64,000 nt of DNA, taken from NCBI GenBank assembly GCA_024637315.1, contig JAGXFH010000050.1:62001-126000 (forward strand), read 5' to 3'. This DNA is from Brevirhabdus sp. GTDB taxonomy: Bacteria > Pseudomonadota > Alphaproteobacteria > Rhodobacterales > Rhodobacteraceae. The position numbers and the translations under genes were made by a program. Of this stretch, positions 8,453 through 15,939 are shown piece after piece. Under the pieces are notes generated by a model. That model was not told the origin of the DNA, did no database searches, and saw only the letters and a program-made list of their open reading frames with translations. Within the stretch, counting starts at the first letter, position 1. Each line of letters opens with the position of its first letter.

Positions 8453-8968
8453 ATGGCTATGAAAATCCGTCTCGCCCGCGGTGGCTCGAAAAAGCGCCCG
8501 CATTACTCGATCGTCGCCGCCGATTCGCGGATGCCCCGCGATGGCCGCTTCATCGAGAAGCTGGGCACCTACAATCCGCTGCTGCCCAAAGACAGCGAAG
8601 ACCGCGTGAGGATGGACGCCGAGCGCATCCAGCACTGGCTGGGCCAGGGCGCACAGCCCACCGACCGGATTTCCCGGATGCTGGAAGCTGCCGGAATTGT
8701 GGAAAAGAAGGCTCGCAACAACCCCAACAAGGGTAAGCCGGGCAAGGCTGCGGAAGAGCGCGCTCAGTCTAAGCTGGACAAGGCCGCCGCAGCCGCGGAA
8801 GCCGCAGCCGCGCCGAAGGAAGAGCCGGTCGCGGAAGAAGCCGTAGCCGAAGAGGCTGTCGCCGACGACGCCGCAACCGTCGAATCCGCAGCCGTCGAAG
8901 CCGCAGCCGAAACCCCTGCGGAAGAGACCAAGGAAGAGACCAAGGCAGAAGCGAAAACCGCTGAATAA
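8453..8968 (+). CDS. rpsP: 30S ribosomal protein S16 with Ala/Glu-rich C-terminal extension
   Basis: 171 residues. Residues 1-85 are ordinary S16 ([19 protein letters not shown], then [13 protein letters not shown]). From about residue 90 there is a long extension: a Lys/Asn/Gly basic linker, then about 65 residues dominated by Ala and Glu with repeating VAEEA units, ending in TKAEAKTAE. Alphaproteobacterial S16 proteins are commonly longer than the 82-residue E. coli protein. The extension is low-complexity, acidic and probably disordered. Start: ATG at 8453 after AGGAG; a second ATG two codons later could also serve. Confidence 0.97.
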   Translation: MAMKIRLARGGSKKRPHYSIVAADSRMPRDGRFIEKLGTYNPLLPKDSEDRVRMDAERIQHWLGQGAQPTDRISRMLEAAGIVEKKARNNPNKGKPGKAAEERAQSKLDKAAAAAEAAAAPKEEPVAEEAVAEEAVADDAATVESAAVEAAAETPAEETKEETKAEAKTAE

Positions 8969-9001
8969 TCCCCGGCCCTCGCCGGTGGATGGAGACAGGT
9001 C

Positions 9002-9145
9002 GTGAAAATCATCGCGATACTGATGCTGGGCGCGGGCATCTGGCTGGGCGTCAAGGCGGAACGGTTCATGTATATGGACAGCTGTCTTGACGCTGGCGGC
9101 CGGATCGACCAGCGTGGCTTTTGCGAGGGAGCGCGGTCCGAATGA
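9002..9145 (+). CDS. Small hypothetical protein (47 aa) coupled to rimM
   Basis: A GTG-initiated frame of 47 residues. It starts [20 protein letters not shown], a single N-terminal membrane or signal segment, and then has a short outer part with two cysteines (SCLDAGG and GFCEGAR) that could form a disulfide. GGAGACAGG lies just before the GTG. The stop overlaps the rimM start (ATGA, 9142-9145), a coupling arrangement that supports real translation. I do not recognise a named family. It is too short for most automatic gene callers. Confidence 0.65.
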   Translation: MKIIAILMLGAGIWLGVKAERFMYMDSCLDAGGRIDQRGFCEGARSE

Positions 9146-9651
9146 CGACTGAGCGTATCTGCGTCGGTGCCATCGCCGGTTCCTTCGGCGTGAACGGAGA
9201 GGTGCGGCTGAAGAGCTTCTGCGCCGAGCCCGAAGCGATTGCCGATTATGCCCCGCTTTACAGCGAGGATGGCACCCGCAGCTTCTCTCCCGCAATCACC
9301 CAGACCACCAAGAACGGTTTCGTCGCCCAGATCCCCGGCATCACCAGCAAGGAAGACGCCGACGCGCTGCGCGGCATCAGCCTGTTCGCGGACCGCGACA
9401 AGCTGCCGGGTCTGCCGGATGATGAATTCTACCACGCCGACCTGATCGGGCTGGAGGTCGTGGATACCGGCGGCACGGTTCTGGGGCAGGTCCGCGCGGT
9501 CCTGAACCACGGTGCCGGCGATCTGCTTGAGGTGCACGGACCGGGCCTGAAGGCTTCGGTCCTGCTGCCCTTCACACGGGCCATCGTTCCGACGGTCGAT
9601 CTGACAGCCGGGCGTATCGTCGCCGACCCGCCAGAAGGGCTGATCGAGTGA
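9142..9651 (+). CDS. rimM: Ribosome maturation factor RimM
   Basis: 169 residues. The N-terminal RimM barrel opens with [21 protein letters not shown], the family hallmark. The C-terminal PRC-barrel half contains [14 protein letters not shown] and ends [14 protein letters not shown]...IVADPPEGL. RimM binds S19 and helps mature the 30S head. The ATG at 9142 is inside the stop of the small gene before it. The in-frame codons upstream of this ATG belong to that gene's overlap and are not used. Position between rpsP and trmD is the standard order. Confidence 0.96.
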   Translation: MTTERICVGAIAGSFGVNGEVRLKSFCAEPEAIADYAPLYSEDGTRSFSPAITQTTKNGFVAQIPGITSKEDADALRGISLFADRDKLPGLPDDEFYHADLIGLEVVDTGGTVLGQVRAVLNHGAGDLLEVHGPGLKASVLLPFTRAIVPTVDLTAGRIVADPPEGLIE

Positions 9652-9738
9652 TCCAGGGCCAAGGCGCCAGGACCGTCCGGGAACAAATCCACCGCCGCCG
9701 GGTTCAGCCTCTGTCGAAATTCACACAGGACAGGTGCC

Positions 9739-9900
9739 ATGCTGAAACTCATTCTCATTCTCCTTGTCATCGCCGCCGTCGCCGCGCTTCTCGGATTCGG
9801 CCGGTTGTCGGGGGCCGCGCTGACGGGGGCACGTTTCCTGATCGGCATTGTCCTGGTGCTGTTTCTGCTTGTCATCCTCGGGTTTGTCGCCGTCGCCTGA
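9739..9900 (+). CDS. DUF1328 (UPF0391) small membrane protein
   Basis: 53 residues. Two hydrophobic segments (LKLILILLVIAAVAALLGF and FLIGIVLVLFLLVILGFVAV) are separated by a short RLSGAALTGA linker. Length, topology and the linker match the DUF1328/YtjA family of small inner-membrane proteins of unknown function, which often respond to envelope stress. The ATG follows ACAGGACAGG. It lies 87 bases after rimM on the same strand; whether it belongs to the same transcript is unclear. Confidence 0.8.
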   Translation: MLKLILILLVIAAVAALLGFGRLSGAALTGARFLIGIVLVLFLLVILGFVAVA

Positions 9901-9937
9901 CCTGCGCTGACCGCCACCCGCCCGCAGTTCGCACCGG

Positions 9938-10744
9938 ATGACCCGGGTCATCGTTCATGCCGGGTTTCACAAGACCGGCAGCACCAGCCTGCAGGACTAT
10001 CTGAAACAAAACCGCACGGCGCTTCAGCCCTGCCTGACCTATTACGGCAAGGCCGATTTCCGTCAGGCCGGCGCCCATGCCCGGATCTACGGCCAGCGCC
10101 GGTTCTGGTGGCGGCGGCTGATGTTCCGCCGGGCGTTCCGGCGGTTCCTTGCGGCGATACCGGAGGCCCCCGTCATCGTGCTGTCGCGCGAGACGTTTTC
10201 CGGGGCGATGCCCGGCCACCGAACCCTGGGCGGGCGACGGGTCAAGGATTACGCCGGTGCCGCGGTCCCGCTGGCGCGCGAAATCCTGCGCGGCCTTCGC
10301 GAACGGTTCGGTCCGGAGGTCGAGGTCGAGTTCCTTTACACGCTGCGCGACCGTGAGGACTGGCTGGCCAGCGTGCATGGCCATTTGCTGCGGTCGATCC
10401 ATTTGACCGAAGATCTGGCAGCTTTCGCGGCCGGTTTCCCGTCGCCGCCCGATCCCGAGGCCGAGGCCGCCCGGATCGCCCGGGCGCTTGCGCCGGTGCC
10501 GGTTCATGTCGCCTGGCTGGAAGATCTCGGGCGCCGCCCGGACGGCCCGGCGGCAGCGGTGCTCGACCTTGCCGGAGTGCCGGACGCCCTGCGTGCCGGG
10601 CTACCGCTGGCCGACCGTCGCAACAGCGGACAGACGGCGGCGCTGCGCGCGGAATTCCTGCGGCTCAACCGGGCCGGTGGCAGCCGTGCCGCGTTGAAGG
10701 CCGCGAAAGAGGCCCTGCTTGCCGCTGACCGGCAAAAGCCGTAA
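9938..10744 (+). CDS. Sulfotransferase-like P-loop protein
   Basis: 268 residues. The N-terminal VIVHAGFHKTGSTSLQDYL is the 5'-phosphosulfate-binding loop of PAPS-dependent sulfotransferases, and VIVLSRETFSG further on resembles the 3'-phosphate-binding serine region. This family in Rhodobacterales often modifies surface polysaccharides. There is no signal peptide, so the site is cytoplasmic. It is an insertion in the otherwise conserved rimM-trmD interval and ends 10 bases before trmD. The acceptor cannot be predicted. A nucleotide-binding protein of another P-loop class is the alternative. Confidence 0.7.
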   Translation: MTRVIVHAGFHKTGSTSLQDYLKQNRTALQPCLTYYGKADFRQAGAHARIYGQRRFWWRRLMFRRAFRRFLAAIPEAPVIVLSRETFSGAMPGHRTLGGRRVKDYAGAAVPLAREILRGLRERFGPEVEVEFLYTLRDREDWLASVHGHLLRSIHLTEDLAAFAAGFPSPPDPEAEAARIARALAPVPVHVAWLEDLGRRPDGPAAAVLDLAGVPDALRAGLPLADRRNSGQTAALRAEFLRLNRAGGSRAALKAAKEALLAADRQKP

Positions 10745-10754
10745 CCAGCGGCGC

Positions 10755-11585
10755 ATGAGCGACAAGCCAAGATCCCATGGTCGCCTCTCGATCGCCGCGA
10801 CAGCGAAACCCCGAGAGCTGGTGACCGACACGCCCGAACTTGCCGGCGCCTGGAAGGCGCGGGTGATCACGCTGTTGCCGACGGCCTTTCCCGGCATTCT
10901 GGGCGAATCCCTTACCGGCAAGGCGCTGCAAGACGGCCTGTGGCAGTTGCAAACCTTCGATCTTCGCGCGTTCGGCGAGGGGCGGCACCGCAATGTCGAC
11001 GACACCCCCGCGGGCGGCGGCGCCGGGATGGTGTTGCGCGCGGATGTGGTGGCGAATGCCCTGACCGCCGCCGCCGATGGCACGCCGAGGGACCGCGCCC
11101 GCTGGCCGGTCATCTACCTCAGCCCGCGCGGCAAACCCTTTACGCAAGCCATGGCGCAGCGTTTCGCCAGCACCGAGGGCATCACCCTGCTTTGCGGCCG
11201 CTTCGAGGGGGTGGACGAGCGCGTGATCGAGCATTTCGGCATCGAGGAGGTCTCGCTTGGTGATTTTGTCCTGACCGGAGGCGAGATCGCCGCACAGGCC
11301 TTGATTGATGCGACTGTCCGGCTTATACCCCGCGTGCTTGGGAATCAGGCTTCAACCGAGGAGGAATCCTTCTCGGATTTTTTGCTTGAACATCCCCAGT
11401 ACACGAAGCCCGCCGTCTGGGAAGGCCGTGAGATACCCGACGTTCTTCTGTCGGGGCATCACGGGAAGATCGCTGACTGGCGCCGGGTGATGGCCGAGAG
11501 GCTGACAAAGCAACGACGACCTGACCTCTGGCGGGCTTACTGTGCCAAGCACGATAGGGACCCGGATGAAGACCGAGAGCTCTGA
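10755..11585 (+). CDS. trmD: tRNA (guanine-N1)-methyltransferase TrmD
   Basis: 276 residues. Makes m1G37 in tRNA using S-adenosylmethionine. The SPOUT knot is visible: [29 protein letters not shown] and [16 protein letters not shown], plus [14 protein letters not shown] in the N-terminal half. The C-terminal DNA-like tRNA-binding part has [13 protein letters not shown] and [13 protein letters not shown]. The first 30 or so residues are an extension relative to E. coli, seen in related Rhodobacterales. ATG at 10755 is chosen because the earlier in-frame ATG lies inside the sulfotransferase gene. Confidence 0.96.
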   Translation: MSDKPRSHGRLSIAATAKPRELVTDTPELAGAWKARVITLLPTAFPGILGESLTGKALQDGLWQLQTFDLRAFGEGRHRNVDDTPAGGGAGMVLRADVVANALTAAADGTPRDRARWPVIYLSPRGKPFTQAMAQRFASTEGITLLCGRFEGVDERVIEHFGIEEVSLGDFVLTGGEIAAQALIDATVRLIPRVLGNQASTEEESFSDFLLEHPQYTKPAVWEGREIPDVLLSGHHGKIADWRRVMAERLTKQRRPDLWRAYCAKHDRDPDEDREL

Positions 11586-11638
11586 GGACGCGCCAAACAC
11601 TTCGCGGAAAGAACCGTGAGCAAATAGGAGTACCCGCG

Positions 11639-12022
11639 ATGAATCTTATCGCACAGCTGGAAGCCGAGCAGATTGCCGAGCTCGGACATGAAATTCCGGA
11701 TTTCAAGGCGGGTGACACCATCCGCGTCGGCTATAAGGTGACCGAGGGCACCCGCAGCCGCGTTCAGAACTACGAAGGCGTCTGCATCAGCCGCAAGAAC
11801 GGCAAGGGCATCGCCGGCTCGTTCACCGTCCGCAAGATTTCCTTTGGCGAGGGCGTGGAGCGGGTGTTCCCGCTGCACTCGACCAATATCGACAACATCA
11901 CCGTTGTGCGTCGTGGCAAGGTGCGCCGCGCCAAGCTGTATTACCTGCGCGCGCGTCGCGGCAAGTCCGCGCGTATCGCGGAAGTTTCCAACTACAAAGC
12001 GCTTGACGGCGCCAAGGCATAA
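11639..12022 (+). CDS. rplS: 50S ribosomal protein L19
   Basis: 127 residues. [15 protein letters not shown], then [29 protein letters not shown] and [28 protein letters not shown] are diagnostic for L19, which sits at the 30S-50S interface. The ATG follows AATAGGAGTACCCGCG. The gene ends with a short Ala/Lys tail. Order trmD-rplS is conserved across bacteria. Confidence 0.98.
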   Translation: MNLIAQLEAEQIAELGHEIPDFKAGDTIRVGYKVTEGTRSRVQNYEGVCISRKNGKGIAGSFTVRKISFGEGVERVFPLHSTNIDNITVVRRGKVRRAKLYYLRARRGKSARIAEVSNYKALDGAKA

Positions 12023-12034
12023 GGACCAGCCGAG

Positions 12035-12256
12035 ATGAAAGCAGATACCCATCCCGACTATCACATGATCGACGTCAAGCTGGTTGACGGCACCGTCGTG
12101 CAGATGAAATCGACCTGGGGCAAGGAAGGCGACCAGCTGTCGCTGGACGTCGACCCCTCGGTGCATCCGGCCTGGACCGGTGGCGGCACCCGCCTGATGG
12201 ACACCGGCGGCCGCGTTTCGAAGTTCAAGAACAAGTACGCAGGCCTGGGCTTCTAA
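12035..12256 (+). CDS. rpmE: 50S ribosomal protein L31 (cysteine-free form)
   Basis: 73 residues beginning [20 protein letters not shown] and ending [12 protein letters not shown]. It is L31, but with no cysteine at all, so it is the zinc-independent form; this is the usual type in Rhodobacterales. It starts 12 bases after rplS and is followed by a strong terminator. No second, zinc-binding copy is seen in the window although the Zur regulon is nearby. Confidence 0.96.
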   Translation: MKADTHPDYHMIDVKLVDGTVVQMKSTWGKEGDQLSLDVDPSVHPAWTGGGTRLMDTGGRVSKFKNKYAGLGF

Positions 12257-12282
12257 GCGCCCCGCCATCGCCAGATCGCAGG

Positions 12283-12306
12283 CGCCGCCCCTCGGGGCGG
12301 CGTTTT
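12283..12306 (+). terminator. Rho-independent terminator after rpmE
   Basis: A perfect 9-bp stem, CGCCGCCCC / GGGGCGGCG, with a two-base loop (12292-12293), is followed by TTTT and TGCGTT. It closes the ffh-to-rpmE run. Confidence 0.85.
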
Positions 12307-12492
12307 GCGTTGTCGACCCGCTGATCTTCCAGGGATCCCCGCGCCATAACAAAACAGTGATCTCGAATCCGCAGGCCGGCCGGAACGCCTTTGCTTGTCC
12401 TCCGTTGAGTCATCAGATGAGCGTCCAAGGTAGGGGAACGAGAATTCCTCCGCTTCCCCCTTGGGGCGCTCTTCCTGGGGCGAGGCCCCCTT

Positions 12493-12511
12493 CTTGGGAT
12501 GTCATCCCAAG
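12493..12511 (+). other. Stem-loop in the leader of the repeat-protein gene
   Basis: CTTGGGAT-GTC-ATCCCAAG forms a perfect 8-bp stem with a three-base loop, ending 29 bases before the ATG at 12541. There is no T-run after it. It may stabilise the leader or mark an attenuator; function unknown. Confidence 0.5.
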
Positions 12512-12540
12512 AGGATTGAAAATGAGAATAGGAGTAACCC

Positions 12541-13182
12541 ATGAAACGCTTTCTGCTTACAACAGCATTGGTTCTGACCACCGCTGGCGCCGGCTTCGCG
12601 CAGGACAATTCGCAGATCCGCGCCCAGGTTGACGACGCGCTGACCAAGTTGAACATCAATGTCGATGCCAGCACACTGACCGACGCGCAACTGAGCGAGA
12701 TCTTTCTGCTGACCAACAGCGCTGATTCCGGCAACAAGGCCCGGGTTGAAGCGGCGCTGAGCGACATGATGGGTCCGATGGCCTCGATGGAAGCGTCGAG
12801 CAGCCAGTTGCGCACCAGTGTTCAGAATTCACTGGACAGGATGGGCATCGAAGGCGATGTCAGCACGCTCAGCAACGCGGACGTGACCAAGCTCTATCTG
12901 ATGTTGAACAGCGCCGAGATGGGCACCGCGACCGAGGCACAGATTCAGGAAACCTTTGCCACGATGCAACCCGGATCGAGCGATGCGGAGACCGACACGA
13001 TGTTGGTGATCAACATGCCGGAAAGTCAGTTGCGGACCTCAGTGGGGAACCGGCTGCAGACGATGGGTCTGGACATTGACGTCGATGCGCTCTCGCAAGC
13101 GCAGCTGGGCCAGATCCACCTGCTGACGACCAGCGCGACGGACAGCAGCGTTGCGGCAGAGATCGAAGCGATCGTCAACTGA
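12541..13182 (+). CDS. Secreted protein of three ~40-residue repeats, function unknown
   Basis: 213 residues. A clear signal peptide (MKRFLLTTALVLTTAGAGFA, cleaved before QDN) is followed by three copies of a helical unit at about residues 24-62, 86-124 and 160-200. Each begins SQ(I/L)R(A/T)xV, continues with xxLxxxxxxxDxxxLxxAxL, and ends with a LLTxSA-like segment. Linkers between copies are poorly conserved. No cysteines and no known catalytic motif. The mature protein is very acidic. GGAGTAACCC precedes the ATG. The gene is monocistronic, with its own hairpin leader and a strong terminator. A periplasmic or external role is inferred from the signal peptide only. Confidence 0.8.
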   Translation: MKRFLLTTALVLTTAGAGFAQDNSQIRAQVDDALTKLNINVDASTLTDAQLSEIFLLTNSADSGNKARVEAALSDMMGPMASMEASSSQLRTSVQNSLDRMGIEGDVSTLSNADVTKLYLMLNSAEMGTATEAQIQETFATMQPGSSDAETDTMLVINMPESQLRTSVGNRLQTMGLDIDVDALSQAQLGQIHLLTTSATDSSVAAEIEAIVN

Positions 13183-13232
13183 CGCTTGACGAAGCGCTCG
13201 CTTCACTGACGCTTGACGAAGCGCTCGCTTCA
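13179..13232 (+). repeat. Tandem duplication, 2 x 27 bp, each copy with a stem-loop
   Basis: Copies 13179-13205 and 13206-13232 are identical. Each contains GAAGCG-CT-CGCTTC, a 6-bp stem (13191-13204 in copy 1). The first copy overlaps the stop codon of the repeat-protein gene (TGA 13180-13182), so the array lies between the stop and the terminator. Confidence 0.9.
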
Positions 13233-13241
13233 AGAACCAGC

Positions 13242-13280
13242 AAGGCCCCGCCGGATCCAACCGGCGGGGCCTTTTCTTTT
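13242..13280 (+). terminator. Rho-independent terminator
   Basis: A 13-bp stem, AAGGCCCCGCCGG / CCGGCGGGGCCTT, with loop ATCCAA (13255-13260), is followed by TTCTTTT. It is the strongest terminator in the window and ends the repeat-protein gene. Confidence 0.93.
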
Positions 13281-13431
13281 GTCACCACCACCTTTTTCAG
13301 TTTCCTTAATCAATTCTTCACCAACACCGGATAGCGTCCGGACCATCTCCAATTAGAGCAAAAACCATGTCGCACCCGCGGATCCCGCGGGTCCGCCGCG
13401 CTGTCGAACCATATCAGCCAGGAGCCTTGTC

Positions 13432-13698
13432 TTGACCAACCCATTCGAGAATCGAACCAGTTCACTGTCCGGTCCCGCGACCGATATCCTGCCCGTCACC
13501 CCGAATGACAGCACCGACCTGTCGGAAGTCGCCATCGCGCTTTATGTCGAAACCGGCGGTACGCTGTCGCTGGTCACGGTCCGCGGCGGCGCGCGCACGA
13601 TCGCCGTCGCGGACCGCTCGATCCTGCCCGTCGGGGTTCGCAAGGTGAACGCGACCGGCACCAGCGCCAGCGGCATTCACGCCATGGTGATCGCATGA
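13432..13698 (+). CDS. ghsA: GTA-type head spike base protein (rcc01079/GhsA-like)
   Basis: 88 residues from a TTG (13432) with AGGAG seven bases upstream. Contains DILPVTPNDSTDLSEVAIALYVETGG and ends VGVRKVNATGTSASGIHAMV. Composition and size match the small spike base protein family known from the Rhodobacter capsulatus gene transfer agent (rcc01079), which with its neighbour forms the head spikes that bind capsule. The next gene overlaps by ATGA, as in that locus. Assigned from recalled family features and gene order, so a search should confirm. No other GTA structural gene is in the window; in R. capsulatus the spike genes also lie away from the main cluster. Confidence 0.7.
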   Translation: MTNPFENRTSSLSGPATDILPVTPNDSTDLSEVAIALYVETGGTLSLVTVRGGARTIAVADRSILPVGVRKVNATGTSASGIHAMVIA

Positions 13699-14765
13699 AA
13701 ATCTGTTGCGATCTCTCGGTGACATCCGCCCCATATCACATGCGTTCGGCCCCCCAGGCCCCCTGGCACACGCCCTGGGCCTCGCCGGTCACTGCGTTGT
13801 CGGCCGGGCTGGTGCTCGATTTCGCCGCCGGGGCTTACGGCGCGGATGGCGTACAGGGCACCCTCCCTGGTCTGATGGGGTTCAGCCGCGCCTCTGCCGC
13901 CTCGGTGATTGACGGCGCGGGGATGCTGGTCGGCTCTCCGGCCAACACCGCGCGCCTCACCCACGATCCGCTGACCCTGGCTCGGCTGGGGTTGCTGCTT
14001 GAAAGCGCGCGCAGCAACCTCTTCGCCAACAGCGGCGCCCCGGTCACCCAGACCGTCACGGTCACCGCCGCCAGCCATGTGCTGTCTTTCTACGGCACAG
14101 GCAGCATCACGCTTTCGGGCGCGCATGTGCTTGAGGTCACGGGCAGCGATGCCTATCCGTCGCGCCGGCAGGTTGCCTTCACTCCGGCGGCGGGCACCCT
14201 GACGCTGACCCTCGCGGGCCAGATTCAGGCGCCGCAGCTAGAGGTCGGCAGCATCGCCTCGTCCTATATCCCCACAACGACCGCGCTGGGTCTGCGGGCC
14301 GATGACAACGCCACCGTCGCGCTGGGGCCGTGGTATTCGGCCAGTGCCGGGACGCTGGTCTTTTCGGGCTATGTACAAAGCGCAGCCGCGAACGACCGGA
14401 TCCTCGAGATCGACGACGGTTCCGCCACAACCCGGCTGTCGCTTCTGTGGAACACCGTCCTTGGCAAGCCGCAATTCCAGGTCTGGAACGGCGGGGCGCT
14501 GCAGGCGGCCATCGCGCCGCCGGGCAATGCGGTGGCCTTCGGAACAGAGTTCCGCGTGGCGATCGCCTATGGGCCCAATGCCTTCGGCATATCGCTGAAC
14601 GGCGGCGCCGTGGCCGCCGACGACGCCGGCACCGTCCCGACCGGGGTCAACGTGCTGCGCCTTGGCCGGGCCGCTGGCGGTGCTCAGGGTCTCATGGTCA
14701 CCGAATCGCTTGTCTATTATCCCGAGCGTCTCTCGGATGCCGAACTTCAGGCGATGTCCGCCTGA
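13695..14765 (+). CDS. ghsB: GTA-type head spike fibre protein (rcc01080/GhsB-like)
   Basis: 356 residues. The central region has LLLESARSNLFANS and, later, PQLEVGSIASSYIPT, a motif pair typical of phage head-spike and fibre proteins; the C-terminal 150 residues look like a lectin-like beta sandwich (LVFSGYVQS, ILEIDDGSATTRLSLLW, FRVAIAYGPNAFGISLNG, LVYYPERLSDAELQAM). Probably binds a cell-surface glycan as the distal part of a spike. ATG overlaps the stop of the base-protein gene. A strong hairpin follows the stop. Could be a prophage remnant instead, but no other phage gene is near. Confidence 0.68.
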   Translation: MKICCDLSVTSAPYHMRSAPQAPWHTPWASPVTALSAGLVLDFAAGAYGADGVQGTLPGLMGFSRASAASVIDGAGMLVGSPANTARLTHDPLTLARLGLLLESARSNLFANSGAPVTQTVTVTAASHVLSFYGTGSITLSGAHVLEVTGSDAYPSRRQVAFTPAAGTLTLTLAGQIQAPQLEVGSIASSYIPTTTALGLRADDNATVALGPWYSASAGTLVFSGYVQSAAANDRILEIDDGSATTRLSLLWNTVLGKPQFQVWNGGALQAAIAPPGNAVAFGTEFRVAIAYGPNAFGISLNGGAVAADDAGTVPTGVNVLRLGRAAGGAQGLMVTESLVYYPERLSDAELQAMSA

Positions 14766-14773
14766 TCCGACCA

Positions 14774-14808
14774 AAACCGCCCCGCGCCGCCCGGCGACGG
14801 GGCGGTTT
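14774..14808 (+). terminator. Terminator-like hairpin after the spike genes
   Basis: AAACCGCCCCG (14774-14784) pairs perfectly with CGGGGCGGTTT (14798-14808) around a 13-base loop. Only three T follow from the stem itself, so termination in the forward direction is likely but not certain. Confidence 0.65.
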
Positions 14809-14866
14809 GCCATTGCCCCACACGTCAACCCGGCTATGACTGACCCTCGGGACAAGGGACAGAACC

Positions 14867-15880
14867 ATGCCAACCGCACTCGTCACTGGCTCAGCCGGTT
14901 TTATCGGTTACTTCCTTTGCCAGCGCCTGCTGGCAGAGGGCTGGACCGTGACTGGCTTCGACGCGCTGACCGACTACTACGACGTGGCGTTGAAGCAGCG
15001 CCGCCACGCGATGCTGTCGCAGCATCCCGGCTTCACCCCGGTGATCGAGCGGCTGGAAGCCGATGGCGTGCTGGAAACGCTCGTCGCACAACTCCGCCCC
15101 GATGCGGTGATCCACCTCGCCGCCCAGGCTGGCGTGCGCTACTCCATCGACGCGCCGCGCTCTTACGTGGACGCCAACCTGATCGGCACGTTCAACCTGC
15201 TGGAAGCGGTCCGGAACACGCCGACGGCACACCTTCTGATCGCCTCGACCTCCAGCGTATACGGCGCCAACACGAAGATGCCCTATGCCGAGACCGACAA
15301 GGCCGACAGCCAGATGTCGTTCTACGCCGCGACCAAGAAGGCGACCGAGGCGATGGCGCATTCCTACGCCCATCTCTACGGCCAACCCACGACGATGTTC
15401 CGCTTCTTCACCGTCTACGGGCCCTGGGGCCGGCCCGACATGGCGCTTTTCAAATTCACCAGGGCGATCCTCGTCGGCGCACCGATCGAGGTCTACAACC
15501 ACGGCAAGATGCTCCGCGATTTCACCTATATCGACGATCTGACCGAGGGGCTGTTCCGGCTGATCGAGGTCGTTCCGGCCCGACCCGAAACCCGCGAAGA
15601 CATCGCCGATCATGACAGCCTGTCGGCCGTGGCACCGTTCCGCATCGTCAACATCGGCAATGGCCGGCCGGTGCAACTGATGGATTTCATCACCGCGATC
15701 GAATCCGCCACCGGCTGCGAAGCGATCAAGGACTTCAAGGAGATGCAGCCGGGCGACGTTCCCGCCACCTGGGCGGACACGACATTGCTCCGCAGCCTTA
15801 CCGGCCATGAGCCAAAGACCGAAATCGACGAGGGCGTCGCCCGCTTCGTCGCATGGTACCGCGACTACTACCGGACCTGA
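14867..15880 (+). CDS. NAD-dependent epimerase, probably UDP-glucuronate 4-epimerase
   Basis: 337 residues. Extended SDR: NAD-binding GSAGFIG (residues 8-14), the DALTDYYDVALKQRR segment typical of UDP-glucuronate epimerases, catalytic Ser/Thr (STSSVYG) and YxxxK (FYAATKKATE). The HLAAQAGVRYS and GPWGRPDMALFKF segments are characteristic of the LpsL/CapI branch, which makes UDP-galacturonate for surface polysaccharide. UDP-glucose 4-epimerase is the less likely alternative. It stands alone between a terminator and the convergent putA. Confidence 0.88.
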   Translation: MPTALVTGSAGFIGYFLCQRLLAEGWTVTGFDALTDYYDVALKQRRHAMLSQHPGFTPVIERLEADGVLETLVAQLRPDAVIHLAAQAGVRYSIDAPRSYVDANLIGTFNLLEAVRNTPTAHLLIASTSSVYGANTKMPYAETDKADSQMSFYAATKKATEAMAHSYAHLYGQPTTMFRFFTVYGPWGRPDMALFKFTRAILVGAPIEVYNHGKMLRDFTYIDDLTEGLFRLIEVVPARPETREDIADHDSLSAVAPFRIVNIGNGRPVQLMDFITAIESATGCEAIKDFKEMQPGDVPATWADTTLLRSLTGHEPKTEIDEGVARFVAWYRDYYRT

Positions 15881-15888
15881 CCGGGCAG

Positions 15889-15911
15889 CATCATTCGTCC
15901 GCAAATATCCC
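15889..15911 (+). repeat. 23-nt dispersed repeat, copy 1
   Basis: This 23-base sequence (begins CATCATTCGTCC, ends AAATATCCC) is identical to 20011-20033. It starts 8 bases after the epimerase stop and is followed by a GTGGGGC/GCCCCAC hairpin. Confidence 0.8.
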
Positions 15912-15916
15912 GGGGT

Positions 15917-15933
15917 GTGGGGCAGCGCCCCAC
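15917..15933. terminator. Hairpin between convergent epimerase and putA
   Basis: GTGGGGC-AGC-GCCCCAC, a perfect 7-bp stem, lies between the stops of the two convergent genes. No strong T-run is present on either side, so it is a possible bidirectional terminator only. Confidence 0.5.
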
Positions 15934-15939
15934 GACCCT

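Noticed and set aside
8332-13232. 27-bp repeats as part of a CRISPR array
   Set aside because: Each locus has only two adjacent copies with no spacers, the two loci have unrelated sequences, and no cas genes are present.
13432-14765. Prophage remnant
   Set aside because: No integrase, capsid, portal, terminase or attachment repeat nearby; the pair is better explained as a stand-alone spike operon.
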